The notes: generated from the letters alone by a model not told the origin. Shown: positions 23,850-35,914, counted from the stretch's first letter. The stretch: 64,000 bases of DNA from Lyophyllum atratum (GCA_014905825.1 JACGCN010000023.1:186001-250000), one strand, 5' to 3'. Made by a program: numbers and translations.

Positions 23850-24417
23850 CTCCGTGATTGGTCGTCTCGGTTTCGCCCATGTGCACGTCCATCGTTGGTG
23901 CTTGTGCAACGAGAAGTGGGCCTGCATATGGGAAGCCTTAGTTGGTAGTTGACGCGATGCGACAAGATGGTTTCCGCTCATTCTGGTTGACTCGCCTACC
24001 TTTCCCTAGACAGTACATAATCTCAATCTTACTGAACATGAACGGCCATACGCTGTGCTACTCTGATTAGCTGTAAATCGCAGTCCACGATGGTGTTGAA
24101 TCCACTATTGTACAGCTACCTGCCAATCTGGTTGGGTAGTAGGAGGTCTCTCTCCCTTCCTTGTGTAAGGAGGTTAGAGTGACGAACCCGCCCGAGCCGT
24201 TTCACCGCATATTCAGTCAAATTAGCTAGCGGCCCGCCCATCATCATTCCAGCCCGCGAAAAATCACGATGCCAATCTCCCCGTATCCTTCCTCATCCTC
24301 CTCCCCATCACAATAAACGCGCCCGCAACTCGGCAGACCCAACAAGTCCCACACGCCCTCACTCTTCCTTCTGCGCTATGTAAAAGCGGGAAGAACAGCA
24401 CCACCAGCGAATCAGCC
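23850..24417. other. Convergent intergenic region
   Basis: 3' flanks of the chimeric kinase and of the disordered-protein gene. Nothing recognised. Confidence 0.4.
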
Positions 24418-26770
24418 TTATGCATCCAACCAGCCGCGAACACGCACCTTACGCCAAGCGGCCTTCATATCGGGGTACACCCGTCCGATGGCGCCGAGGT
24501 CCACGTCCATGCGCCGATCGTCTTCGTGTTCATGTATAGCGGGCACTGAGAAGGAATCTGAGGGTGGCGGAGAGAGCGGAGCGTAGACCTCGGCGTCCTT
24601 CTCCATCGCGGTTTGCTTCGCTGGCGGAGATGGAGAGCTGCATGCGCTTGCTATCTCCGCGCCGTGGAATGGCGAGGAAGAAGAATGCGTCGGCGAGGGG
24701 TAGGCGCGGCGGTTAGATGCATTTGCGCTTACTCTCGTGGCTACGGCTTCTTCTTCGTATTCGTGTCGGACAGAAATCGCGATGGAACTGGCTGACTTGA
24801 CCGCGGCGGCCGCCGGCGGCGGCGGGAGGTATACAATGACACGATTCACAGACGTCGCTTCCATTCCCGTCTTCCTCGTCTCTCTTCCCGCCGGCCTCAC
24901 ACCCAGACGTGGCAGACTGAACTTTCCACTTTTTCGGACACTGTTTGGAACGCTGATAACGCCCCCGGAAAAAAACCACATTTAATGACAGGAACGTGAT
25001 GGGACAGATGGAAAGAGGGGGAAGTAAGAACTCACGTAGGTTTGGCTTTTTTGCGGGAAGGGAGCGTGCTCCAAGACTCATCTGGATCGGCGCCGACGAA
25101 GGCATACGCATCCTTCTTCCGTGCACGTGGGTCTTGAAAAGACGTCGTTCCCCGAACGCCTCGAGGAGGTGACGGAGATGGGGAGGGCGATACAGAGGGA
25201 TCCCGCTTGCGTTTGATGTGTGAATGCCGGATCTGAGACGGTTCGATTGGGTATAGATATTGACGATGCATCTGTAGGGGTGGTACGTCCTTTGCGATAG
25301 TTTGCGATACTGGGACAGCTATTGAAGGAGAATTGTAGTCCATGTTCATGTTCGTATTGCTAGCCGTCAAAGTCGACGTCGAGAGCGGATGACCTCTATC
25401 GCTATACGTAGTCATGTGAGCGGGTGTGATTGGTCTTTGAGCGTTGAAGGCAGGCGGAGAAAGGTTTAGATCAGCCGATTGAAAAGGAGCATGTGTCGGG
25501 TCGGGGGGTCGAGCATCATAAGAGGGAGAAGGAAGGAGCATCGTAAGAGCATCATAAGAAGGAGCAGGAGCATCAGCCGAAGGGAAAGGAGCGTCGAAAT
25601 CGGGCCGTCGAGTAGCATATTCTACGACGATGACCGTTAGTCCAGATGTATTCCCGAGAAGTGCGACGAGCAAGAACCTTCCAGTGGCGTACCTATTCCA
25701 CCTCCCGCGGATCCATATGCAAAAGGAGGCGCAAGGCGCCCAGCTGGCCTGAGTTGGTTCGAGAATCGATCAGACGTCCTAGGACGATTCCTCGAGTGTA
25801 TGGGGCTGTCAAAGCGTCGTTTGAAGCCCATAAGCGGAGAGGGTCTGATAGGCGAAGACATAGCCATCGGCATTGTATCATACGTATGAAAACCGTCAGA
25901 AGAGGAGAGCTCAGAGTTCGTCGCCTGATGACGGGGTGGTGACGAGAACGGAAGTGGGTGAGCACGGTACGCGGTCCGTGACCTCTGTTCTACAGGCGCG
26001 ACAGTACTGGCAGGTATGTGAAGCATTTCATGACGCGTCGGGGTGTTTTGACTGGGTATATGCGCGGGTCCGGGGATCGGGTCGTGGATAAGCGAAGCAG
26101 CAGAGATGAGGCTTGATGACGGCGGTTTTTGCGTGAGCGGTAGATTTGGACATTGGTCAATCGCAGGGACAGTGGTAGCTAGTGTTTGATCTGGTCGAGT
26201 TAGGGGGCCGTTAGGGGTCTTCGAGTGAGGAACCAGAGGGCGCGTGGACGCGGGTTTTAGTTTATCATTGAACGAGATGGTAGGGTGAACATCGGCATGA
26301 TCAGCTTTAGGTCTTGAGATCGGTAAAGATGGCGTCAACGAAGCGTCGGGCTTCCTTTCAGGGCGTCGAATCGAGTTTCTCTGCGCCTGCCTCTTGAAAC
26401 CGTCGATGATATTGCCGTTCGAGCCAGCCAATCTCGCCTTTACACCGGGTTTTGCACGTGGCAACGACACAGAAGCAGGTGGAGGGTTATCGTGTACCTT
26501 CGCCTTCAAAGGACCAGGGGGGCCACGCGAAGCAGCATTGATCTTGGCGATACTAAACGGGTTCGGCTTGTACAGCACCGTCTCTTCCCTCGAGGAAAGG
26601 TCCAGTTCGTCAAGTAATCGAGCTGCTCCAGATCTTCCATCCTGTCCAGGGTTGGAGTCGCTGTCAGAGTCAGAGTCGTCGTAGGCGCTGTAATGCGTCG
26701 TTCGGCAGCTGAAACTCCATTCCGAACTTTCTTCACTAGTTCTGTCGATCTTGTGTCGTTTGTTCGCCAT
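24418..26770 (-). CDS. Disordered Ser/Pro-rich protein of unknown function
   Basis: Exons 25702-26770, 25036-25621 and 24418-24940 join in phase to give 725 residues from MANKRHKIDRTSEE. Composition is dominated by Ser, Pro, Arg and Asp, with low-complexity runs such as DDSDSDSDSNPGQD and PSVSPSPSPSPPRG. Several short basic clusters (IKRKRD, ARKKD, SRKKAKP) could serve as nuclear localisation signals. A motif ESSEWSFSCRTTHYSAYDDS opens the protein, and LLDELDLSSREE follows. The C-terminus, PDMKAAWRKVRVRGWLDA, looks like an amphipathic helix and may be the conserved end. I recognise no catalytic domain. It could be a nuclear regulatory or scaffold protein, which is only a guess from composition. 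The start is the first ATG of the long first exon. Confidence 0.65.
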
Positions 26771-27023
26771 GTTAGCCCAAGTATGCGTACACAGCGGTCA
26801 GGGTTCAGCGAAGAGGTAATCCGGGCTTTCGATACATGCAGCAGTGAGCAGGGTGGTTGGGCGATGGTGGCAGCTTGAAGGAGTCAACGGTTTGCGCTAC
26901 CTCCATGAGATCCTCAGAGAACGTCCAAAAAAAGACCTCTTTAAAGCGCATCGCCCCTCAAACAATACAACCATAAATACATCGAAAAAAGAGGAATAAA
27001 CTGCCGAGCGCAAAAAGAAAGCA

Positions 27024-29483
27024 CTAATTAGGCGCCGCTGGGGCCTCAGCCTCAGCCTCAGCCTCCCCCTCGTCCTTACCCACAGCCGCGGCTGCAGGCT
27101 TTTCTTCCGGGACTGCCGTTTCCTCCGTAGGAGCAGGGGCAACCACAACAGCAGCATCACTCCCCGCCTCATCCCTAGTCTCCATCTCCTCTGCCTCTGC
27201 CTCTTTCTCGACATTGACCTCCGCATCGGCTGTCACAGCGGGCTCCTCCACCACCTCGGCGGCACCAGGACCGCTCTGCTCTACCTCTGGAGCCGGAGCC
27301 GGAGCCTCAGCAGCCTTTTCTTCCTCCTCCACCTTGCTACCCTCGGCCGTAAACGAGAGATCCGCCTCAGCCACCACCTCCGCTGCCGCCTCTGCTTCCG
27401 CCTCCATCTCCGCCTCCACCTCTACCGTCAGCGCATCAGCTTCCTCCTTAGTCTCAACTTCCGGTAGCGCCGCATCCACCGCCTCCGCCCCCGCCTCCTG
27501 AGCATCCACCGCCGTGATTGGTTCGACACCCTCCGCCGCTTCCAGGGGAGGCAACGGAGCAGCCAGGACCGCTTCTGAGATATCAGCCTCCAGCGGAGCG
27601 GGCTCGGGCACTTCTTCCACGGGGGTAGGTTCGGCCTTGGGCTCTTCCACAGCCGCTGCTGCGGCGGGGGTCGCGTCTGCCTCGGGTTCGGGTTCGGGTT
27701 CGGGCTGTGGCTCGATCGGCACGAACTCCTCGTCTTCCGCTTTTGCTTCTTCTGCAGCAGGGGCAGGGGCGGGAATTTCCTCCGGAAGATCAGGGGCGAG
27801 GGGCGCAGGGGGGGACTTGATGATGGGTGACTCCGGTAACGAATTATCCTATACCAACACTCGTAAGCCAGAGCTCGGACGAAAAAAAGAAAAAAAAAGA
27901 AAGACAACATACATCCTCGAGCGTATCCGCCCTCGGCTTCGCCGTTTTCGGGAAATCTTCAATGGGCGACAACAGATCGTCCGGCGTATGAGGCATCGAC
28001 ACCATCACAGGCGGGGGCACAATCCCTTCCTTCTTCTCCACCTTCTCCTCTGTCTCTCCCTCTCCCTTCTCCTCTCTGTCGAGTGCCGTCTCAGCCGACA
28101 AAGGCGACCCCCCAGCAACGAAAAACGCCTCATTAAGCACCATAGTGTCCGTCCTGTTCCTCCCGACCTTCCTCGGGCTCTCGCTTCCGCTCGGGCTGCC
28201 GAGGCCAGGCGGGCTGCTGCTTTTAGCGCGTTCGGTGGTGGGGACGGGGGGGACGACGCTGCCTCGGCGGTCCCATTGGCTTTGGCCCTGTGCAGGGCTT
28301 GGTGATGAGATGCCCAGCTGTTGCTGTTGCTGCTGTTGTTGTTGTTGTTGTTGTTGTGACAAGCGTCCGGTACGATCGACCTGCGCCACACGTGGATCGA
28401 CAGCCGCAGCATGTAACCTCGGCGCCTGCACATCGTACTCCCTCTCCCCTCCTCTCCCCGCCTCCAGAGCCCTATCCCTAGGCCTCTCCCTCTCATCTCC
28501 CTCCTGAGCCCGGGAGGGTATGACGAGGAACTCGGGCGGCACGAGGTCGAATTTGGAGGTGAGGGCGAGGAAGCGGGCGTAGAGGGAGGACTCGGCTTCG
28601 GCCTGCTCGAAGGCTTCGCGGTGGTGGAAGTAGGCGTGGGCGAAGATGCGGCCGAGGCGCCGGGCGAGGGAGGAGAAGTGGCGGTGGGATGTTTGGGGGA
28701 TTTGTAGCCTGGGGGTGGGAGGTTAGGGTTTGTGCGTGTGGGGAGAAGAGAGAAAGGGAGGGGGGCTTACCGGGATGGGAAAGCGCGGGGGGTGTTGAGG
28801 AGGGCTGTTGCGCTGTCTAGGGTGTGTAGGATGTAGTCGATGGCGCAGCATTGCTACATAAACCGCATCAGACATTGTAGTAGGATAAAATGATAGGGAG
28901 AACCCACCTCCATAGCGCCTTCGTTGCCGTGCGCAACGCAGAGATACAGCCATTCACCGGCTTTCATCTCTGGACACGACGCGCGTGTGCATTCCTGTTG
29001 GAGCATAGTGATTAGCGGGTGCGTCAGGTCCTGGGCGAGCCGTCTGTCGTTCGCGGTTCAGTATCAGTCCACACATCCAAGCAGGAATACACGCCTCAGC
29101 TGCTCGTATATCCAACACGCTTCATCAACCGTGACATCGTTCTTCCCCTTCTCCTCCGCGTCATCCCCCGTACTCTTCTCATCAGCGCCCTCCGCTACCA
29201 CCGCCCCCGCGTCTTTCTCCTTCTCCTCTTTCTGCGTCCCCTCGTCCTTCTCTTCCTCTCCTTCCTTCTCTTTCTCTTTCTCCTTCTCCTTCCCCGTGCC
29301 CGTGCCTTTTCCGGGCAGAGACACGATAGCGTCCACGTCGTGGACGTCCAGGCGGATAAGGAGCGAGATGTACTCTTGCAACTGGAACGCGCTGTCCAGC
29401 GAGGACAGGGAGGGCAGGCTTTTGACAGGGTAGAAGGAGGAGATGCGCGACCCGCGGAGGGGCCGTTGGGGGAGGAGTGTCAT
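27024..29483 (-). CDS. MOB4/phocein-family protein with polyQ and long acidic tail
   Basis: Exons 29095-29483, 28908-29043, 28771-28853, 27913-28708 and 27024-27848 join in phase to give 742 residues. The Mob/phocein fold occupies about the first 245: SLDSAFQLQEYISLLI, VDEACWIYEQLRRLAQ, TMLQQECTRASCPEMKAGEW, the AIDYILHTLDSATALLN helix, FPSR, then RIFAHAYFHHREAFEQAE and the closing FDLVPPEFLVIP. It is closer to MOB4 than to Mob1. MOB4 is a subunit of the STRIPAK phosphatase-kinase complex. Family members are usually near 220 residues. Here a Lys/Glu insert interrupts the N-part, and about 500 extra residues follow, with 13 consecutive Gln and a Glu/Ala/Pro-rich acidic tail. Intron 1 appears to use a GC donor. 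An alternative upstream ATG is at 29501. Confidence 0.85.
28318..28356 (-). repeat. Coding CAA/CAG microsatellite (13 Gln)
   Basis: Thirteen consecutive CAA or CAG codons (minus strand) within the MOB4-like gene, mostly CAA with interspersed CAG at one end. A length-variable polyglutamine tract is likely. Confidence 0.85.
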
Positions 29484-29501
29484 TTTGGAGGGGATGAGCA
29501 C

Positions 29502-29908
29502 GTCGCTAAGTCACGAAAGGTTGACCTGGCAGGAATTTGGAGATTTTGTTTTTTATTACATAATTTGGACGGCTAAGTCACATCGCGACGGTGGTGACTA
29601 TTCTGCGGGCTAACCTTCCCTCACATAGTGATACTACTACTAGTAGTATTTTGCCCATCTGTGACTCCGCGAAAGCATCTCGAACTTACCTCGGACACTG
29701 CTTGAAGTGACAGGTATACACTCTCATATTAATATTGACACGACCCTTCTATGGACCCAGATGGACCCACGCACCAGCCACGCGTTCGCAACGAGGCATA
29801 TTACATGATCCAGAAGTGCTCCTAATTCACGCCCCTGATACGTAAGTAGCTAGGACTCCCATCGACAACCCATCGACCACCTTTCTGCCCTCATCTATAC
29901 AGGACACC
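29502..29908. other. Divergent promoter region with a short palindrome
   Basis: Shared upstream region of the MOB4-like gene (-) and the BTB gene (+). It holds a 9-base inverted repeat with a one-base spacer (ATACTACTA, C, TAGTAGTAT) at 29631-29649, which could be a regulator site or a simple-sequence accident. No gene. Confidence 0.4.
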
Positions 29909-32095
29909 ATGGTGGCGTCCGCAACATATGGCCCCGACTGCAACCCCGAGCAACATAGCCGTTCAAGCACTCTGCCTCGCGAGCCATACCATTCTGCTAG
30001 TGGTCCGTCCACTCCAAAGGTCGACCAAGCACGTCTGTCCCTGGTCGTACAACCAAGCCCCCGGCGATGGCCACTCGTACCCCTAGCTATGCCGCCGTTC
30101 GACGTCCAACCTCCACTTTCTCCTGACCGCGACTTCGAGTCCCCGTTCTCGTTAGTCGAAGAGGATATCACGACGATGGACCTCGAGACGCCCTTAGACG
30201 CCGTTCCCACACCCCGACCCGAATATAGTGCATTGATACGCTCGCCGTCGCCTCGTGCCAGTGAGGAGACCGCGAAAGTTAGGGATTTGGAATATTTTAT
30301 GGATACAGTTGTGTTCGAGGTACCTACCCACTACTAGTCTACGTCTATCATATTCAAGACTCATCATGTATTCCCTAGGTCGAGGACTGCCTGTCCAGGG
30401 TCCCAACACACTACTTTAACGCCAGCACGGACTTCTTTACGTCCGACTTCGAGTCCTTGGGTAAGAATGGTGAGGACGGTCTGAAGCTGGAGAATGTCAC
30501 GAAGACAGAGTTCCGCGCACTGCTGAACCTAATGTACCCCCTGTGAGTCTCCTCCCACCGCACCTTTCTAACCCTAAACGACCTCGAATCGCAGTCCCCT
30601 TGCCCTGACGCGCACACTATCAGACGACGAATGGATATCCGTATTAAAGCTATCAACAATGTGGAACATGCTCGACATCCGACGCATGGCAATCGACCAT
30701 CTAACCGCCGCTCCCATGTCCCTCGCCGACAGGATCGTCCTCGCCCGGGCCTATAGCATCGTCGACTGGCTACGCGCCTCATACACCACACTCGCAGCCA
30801 CGGTAACAGATATCTCCCCTGAGGACGCAGCAAAGATCGGGCTGGAAACGGTGTTCAAGCTCCACCGCGCCCAGGAACAAGTCTTGAAAACGGCTTCCCT
30901 CCGAAACTCAGGGTACGACCACCGCAGTGCAATCCAAACCGCTTTCGGGAGCGAGCTAGAGGAAATGCAGGAGGCTGGGTTGGATCCCATCGAGCGGGCG
31001 GTGCTGGCGCGCAGATACGACGTGGCAGAATGGCTGCGCGCGGCCTTCTTCGAGCTGGTTCGTAGGCCGGAGAGGGTTTCCGTCGACGAGGCTAGGACGC
31101 TCGGACTCGAGACCGCGATCAGACTCTGCGGTACCCGCGAACTGCACGCCTTACAGTGGATGCACGACTTGCCTGATCAAAGCACGGTCAACTTAATCGA
31201 GCAAGAGCTAGGCGCAGTACTGAGCGAGCTAAGCCATCATGGGATCGTCGACAGGGTGATTTTGGCGCGAAAGTACGGGGTGGGGGTATGGCTTCGCTCC
31301 GCCCTCCTTGAGCTCGTGGAGCGGGAGGACATGGTGTCAGAGGAGGAGGCGGGGAGACTTGGACTGGAGACGGCGATTGAGCTTTGTCGTGTGCGGCAGA
31401 AGCGTTTTTGTCGTGAAGTGAAGGATATAAATGTGTCCTTCGACGTGGAGATCAGTAGGGAGTTCGAGGCGGAACTTGGGGAGGTTCGTGGTGCGGGCGA
31501 ATGTTATCTGCAGCCGGGATTGGTAGAGACGCCGCAAACTCCGGAGAAGGGCGGGGAGATGTTGGACGAGACTGTTCCCCTCCCTGATGGTCATAACCAC
31601 CACTCGACCGCTCCGGATGCTGCTGCTGCCCCATACTCTCTTGGCCCGCCTGCTCCTGCTGTGTCGGGTGCCCCTCACTCGTCCAGCAGCACTGTCTACG
31701 TAGAGGGCGGGGAGATGTCGGATAGGATTGTTCCCGTTTTTGATGATCATGACCACCACCCGACTGCTCCGGATGCTGCTGCTGCCCCGTCCTCTTCTAA
31801 CCCTCCCGCCCTTGCTGTGTTGGGTGCCCCTCACTCGTCGAGCAGCAGTGTCTACGTAGAGGTCGGGTCACCCAACTGGGTGAAGAGCGGACCGAGTATC
31901 AAGGCACTGCTGAGACGCATGCCCAGTCTTGACCACATGCCACGTCCTGTGTGTGCTGGTCCTACCCGTCCAGGCTACCGCAAGCTCAAGTTCAATTCCA
32001 ACGTTGATGCTGCCTCGTTTGTCGCCATTTGGAGTGCAGGGCCTCGCCCCGCTGGATACTATGATCATGTCACAATGCGGGTTTTACCTTGCTAA
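29909..32095 (+). CDS. BTB/POZ domain protein with three repeated modules and a duplicated tail segment
   Basis: Exons 29909-30319, 30379-30542 and 30595-32095 give 691 residues. The first 120 residues are Pro-rich and disordered. The BTB fold follows: YFMDTVVFEVEDCLSRVP, FFTSDFESLG, LLNLMYPL, DDEWISVLKLSTMWNM. Three helical modules come next, each with an ARxYxxxxWLRxx core and a closing Leu-Glu-Thr motif: IVLARAYSIVDWLRASY, AVLARRYDVAEWLRAAF and VILARKYGVGVWLRSAL, with GLETVF, GLETAI and GLETAI. The minus-strand paralogue at 17156-18380 has two. The C-terminal part contains two copies of a 52-residue unit (HHSTAPDAAAAP and HHPTAPDAAAAP), then ends in a region with YRKLKFNS. The role is probably that of an adaptor protein; partners are unknown. 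Confidence 0.83.
31550..31861 (+). repeat. Two tandem 156-base coding repeats
   Basis: Two adjacent in-frame units of 156 bases (52 codons) in the BTB gene tail. Both begin GGCGGGGAGATG and end GTCTACGTAGAG. They are highly similar, so the duplication looks fairly recent or subject to conversion. Confidence 0.85.
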
Positions 32096-33039
32096 TATCA
32101 GGTCCGAGGGAAGAACCACCGGGGAAGGGGTCATGCACGTCAGAGAATGTGGTTGGAGCGACCGAGATGGTAGCGGAAACATCACTGCTTCCGATAGCGC
32201 CAAGGACAACAGGGGAAGGCGGCAAGATGAAGGAAGGGAACGGGAAATTTTGGAGGAAGAGGATGGCGCAAACAGTATACCCTGTTGGAACAGTTCTTCA
32301 GCCATGGCAGATAGTCCATAGTCTATAGTTCTCCGTACCCTTCCAGTTTACTTCGATTAAACCATGTATGGAGAGTTTTTTGAAGATCGGGTGCAGTCAT
32401 GGGCTTATTTACCCTCTAGACCAAAACAATCATTGACTTGAAATGTACTCAATGATGAAGCCCACCCTGGTCAATTCAGAAATGGATTCCACCCACAACT
32501 TCGTTTCATGCTGCGTCAACCCGGCCTTTGCTTTCTTCTCCGCGCGCCCTTGGAAGCTTGTTGTTTTTGTTCTTCTCCTGGTCCGCCTGCCACCGCACCA
32601 TCTCGATTCCATGCCCCCGAATCCGATTCCGATGATAGGACGAGACCAGGATTATTCGCGATTACCGCCCGACAGTGTGCTGTCACGCAATGGTGAATGG
32701 GACCGAGGTGCAACATGTTCTTAAACTGGCGCCTGGGGCCCCAGACTTCGCGAGGATGAGGATGGCTGATGGCTTAACTGTACAGGCTGAGAACGGCGAG
32801 TTTTGTCCAGGTTGCTATGTCGTGCAGGCCATGTTGTTCGGTCCGAGTCTTCGCGCTTCCTGCTTCTCGTGGACTTGGAGGAGCAATTTACGGCAGAGGC
32901 GAATGTTGACGAGGAGCCCGGCGGCGGCTTGGCAGTGGAACCTGGGATCGGGTGCTGCACAATATAATAACACGTCGTCTCCATGGAACATAACATTGGC
33001 AAAGTAGCAGAACATTGGGACACAAAGCATGGATAGGAA
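32096..33039. other. BTB 3' flank; no supported gene
   Basis: Short open frames on both strands (for example 32443-32724 plus and 32721-33098 minus) lack recognisable motifs. The minus-strand frame may hold 3' exons of the degenerate locus just to the right. Confidence 0.3.
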
Positions 33040-33780
33040 TTACCGACGGCGGCCAAACAGTCTGCCATAGGAAGTAACAAATTGGAAGTTCTCGACACCT
33101 AATGATAAAGTCACGTCAGGGAAAGACACCACTGCACTTTGGAGACGCACCGTCGTTGATCAACGCTTGCCTCGCGAACGCCTCCACTCTCCCCAATTCA
33201 AATTGTTTCAATGTCCTGGGATCATCCCCTCTTCTCCAGCCGAAATGGCGTGCGCGTTTGGTAACGACATGAGCACATGGTCATTGGCGGGATAGGGGAC
33301 CACGGAAATGGCAACGCCGCATTTGGCGAGGTATATCAAAATATGCTTGAAAGCGACCTCGAAGTCTATCTCTTTCTCGGACCCCTTTGCCAGACGTTCC
33401 CCCCATTTGATGGTTTCGTCTTCTGTCAGAATGTAACCACCTAATCGGTAGGAGGACCCGGGTGACATTGTGAGGTATAGCTGGGTGCGGCGGTTAGAAC
33501 TTGCTGAAAAAGCCGCTCAGGAAATAGATAGCCACATACCTACTAGTTGTTATGGTCGGTACCAAAGTTTGAGAAGTGGTAGATCTGCACCCTCCTGCGC
33601 GTTGTGGTCGTGTTATTGTTCGAAACGGCCACGTGAGCGCTTCCCCAGTTGTTCTGACCCAATTCTGGCCATCGACGACTTCAAAGTTAAAGTGGCCAGC
33701 TTCCTCTTCGGCCATATTTGATTCAACTCCATAGACGATACGAAGGCGTCGTGGTCTACAGTTGGACGGACGTTGCATTG
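33040..33780 (-). pseudogene. Degenerate multi-exon hypothetical gene
   Basis: Coding-like pieces on the minus strand can be read in order but not in one frame. They are NMAEEEAGHFNFEVVDGQNW, then SAHVAVSNNNTTTRRRVQIY one frame away ending in two TAG codons, then MSPGSSYRLGGYILTEDETI with KWGERLAKGSEKEIDFEVAF. After a one-base slip in a run of G near 33228 come DDPRTLKQFELGRVEAFARQ and, after a GTGCGT-TTAG intron, GVENFQFVTSYGRLFGRRR. The pieces suggest a real protein of unknown family that has decayed or contains sequence errors. I cannot name it. Confidence 0.35.
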
Positions 33781-34836
33781 GCCTGCTTCCGCGTCTGGCT
33801 TGACTAAGTCGACTTCGACCAAACTTCGACGCAACTTCCAGTTCGACGGACAGATCTCAGATTATTCGGGTCAGAGATCGAAAGTCTCCTGAAGCCTTCC
33901 CACTTCGATCTTTTTTTCTGAGACGGTGATGGAGGAGGATTGAAATCGTGGGGCGGGAAATGACCGCAGAGGGAGAGGCTGGAGGAGGAAAAGATGATCG
34001 TGGAAAGTGTGGCTGTGCAAACCCTTCAACCTCTGACCATCACCACCTTCATGGCAATCTGCCCGACGGTCAACATATCCCTTCATGGTCAGAAGGAGGT
34101 ACGCTCAAGGATAGACTGCGTTATAGCCTATCGCTAGAAAACCACATACCTTGCAAATGACTATCCATTTGATGGGCCAATCGTCACAGTCGCTGTCGCT
34201 TTACACATCATTGCGACAATCATCTGGATTAAATGAAGAGAAAGGCATGTTTCTCGCTGCATTACGGATCGACGACAAATAGGCGCGTGAAGCTGTGCCG
34301 CTGAAGAATGGATGTGCATCAGGGCTAGTGTGGGTAGTGGGCACGACTCTCTCCGGAAGATGAGGGCTTTCGCCGTGGTACTTCATGGACAGCACCAACC
34401 CGAGCGAGGGACGCGTTCTCATATGTTTTCAAGGTATTTTCTCCATTCTCCATTCTCAATTCACCCATAATGATGTTTCTGGTAGGACCTCAACCCTTCT
34501 TCGAACACTGTCCAGTGTCAAGGGTCCCTCATCGTACGGCGAACGCCGTGACCCAACTATTACCCCCGCAAGGTGCCTTGGAAGCCGTCGGCTCGCTGAT
34601 TGTAGGCGTATCGGAATACAGAACGGCTCCGCTCCCTATCGTGAAGCGTCAACGGAGGAGGCACATGTCGATGGCCAATATAGGCAAAACCGTCTGGTGT
34701 CATCGATACACGTCGTCAGGAACCTCGGGTGTGTCCGCCGCATGTACTAGGGGATTGGAGCGCTGAACTGTGGCCCAGACTACATCGAGGTGAGGAACCT
34801 GGGGAGAAATCCGAAGTTTTCGAACGCGACTTTAGG
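33781..34836. other. No supported gene
   Basis: Contains weak open frames (34385-34766, plus) upstream of the P450 relic. They carry no P450 motif and no other family that I recognise. Confidence 0.3.
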
Positions 34837-35075
34837 ATTGCTTCGATCATGGCTACCTTCGACATCACAAAAGCTGTCGATGAGAATGGTGAGATCATCG
34901 AGCCGTCCCATGAGTATCAAACGGGGCTGGTGTGGTAAGTGGAGCGTCAATCCAGTACGGCCTCTTGCTTACACGGGATCGTCTCAGTCACCCACTCCCA
35001 TTTGAATTTTCGATGAAACCTAGACCTAGGGAAGCGGAGGCTTTGGTTCGGGGCACTGCAACTGACCAATATTGA
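34837..35075 (+). pseudogene. 3'-terminal relic of a cytochrome P450 gene
   Basis: The last two exons of a P450 are preserved. IASIMATFDITKAVDENGE and PSHEYQTGLV, a GT-AG intron at the same place as in the intact gene downstream, then PLPFEFSMKPRPREAEALVR and a TGA. The matching part of the intact P450 (37965-38218) reads VASIIATFDITKAVDENGE. No heme-binding Cys loop, I-helix or N-terminus lies upstream, so this is a truncated tandem copy and not a functional gene. Confidence 0.75.
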
Positions 35076-35908
35076 GTGACGATAACCACCTTCTCTGGGC
35101 CCCGAGGGTTTACTATGCACACGGTATTATGCCTGGATAATAATCATATAAGTTGTCGTATGTATTATCCTCGTCGTATGCAAGCGGTGGGGGCTGACTA
35201 GCTTCTGAATGCACAGTGCGATGAACGCCAACGTGCCTCTCGTGATCATAGGACCCTTGCAATTGATTCCGTTACCAAAGGCGAGGCCGGCGAGGCACGG
35301 ACGGATGAAAGATCTTCCATATTGCGATTGTGACAGGGGAGTTTCCCGCTCAGACTTGGCTCAGACTGGCTTTCACCCTCAACCACGAAGTCGAGGGCAG
35401 CGGGCCACTCATAGCTGCTGACCAAGTTGCCATTGGGCAAAGGCCACTTGGCACTAAGCTTTTACGTGCACATCTGCTACACGAGAATTACTCGAACGGC
35501 GATCTTTTTTGCTCCCACAAGCTTCTTAGTGCAGGTTCCAACAATGGTGCGTCTATGTTCGCATATCAGATCATCCCGGTCTTCGGTCCACAATTAACAA
35601 AGGCTCTGATCGAGTTCTGAGGGTGCTTGGGGTGTGTCGTGGTTCACCCATACCGATTCTTATCATAGTCCTGTGCTGCCTAGGATTCTTTCCTCTCAGC
35701 CTGCCTTATGCGCTCGTTAGTTGGAGTAACGGACGCTGGGAAATATGCAGAGAGCAAGCTCACCGTTCCAAGAAGCCTTCCCTGAGATCTGATCAAATCC
35801 CAACTTCACATCACAGCACAACCCTGCATGCCATAGCTACGCCCACAACAGTACGCGTCGGCTGCCACCATGACAGTGCCAGTGGGCTGAGCCTGGGCTT
35901 AGCTTCTT
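35076..35908. other. P450 upstream region
   Basis: No gene recognised. A frame at 35330-35620 is open but shows no motif. The right end holds the core promoter of the P450. Confidence 0.35.
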
Positions 35909-35914
35909 TATAAA
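35909..35914 (+). promoter_or_regulatory. TATA box of the P450 gene
   Basis: TATAAA within CTTTATAAAGGAA, 73-78 bases before the ATG at 35987. The spacing leaves room for a short leader. Confidence 0.5.

Noticed and set aside
27214..28305. Long Ser/Ala-rich open frames on the plus strand
   Set aside because: They are antisense shadows of the low-complexity Glu/Ala tail of the MOB4-like gene, whose minus-strand exons keep phase and encode a recognisable domain.
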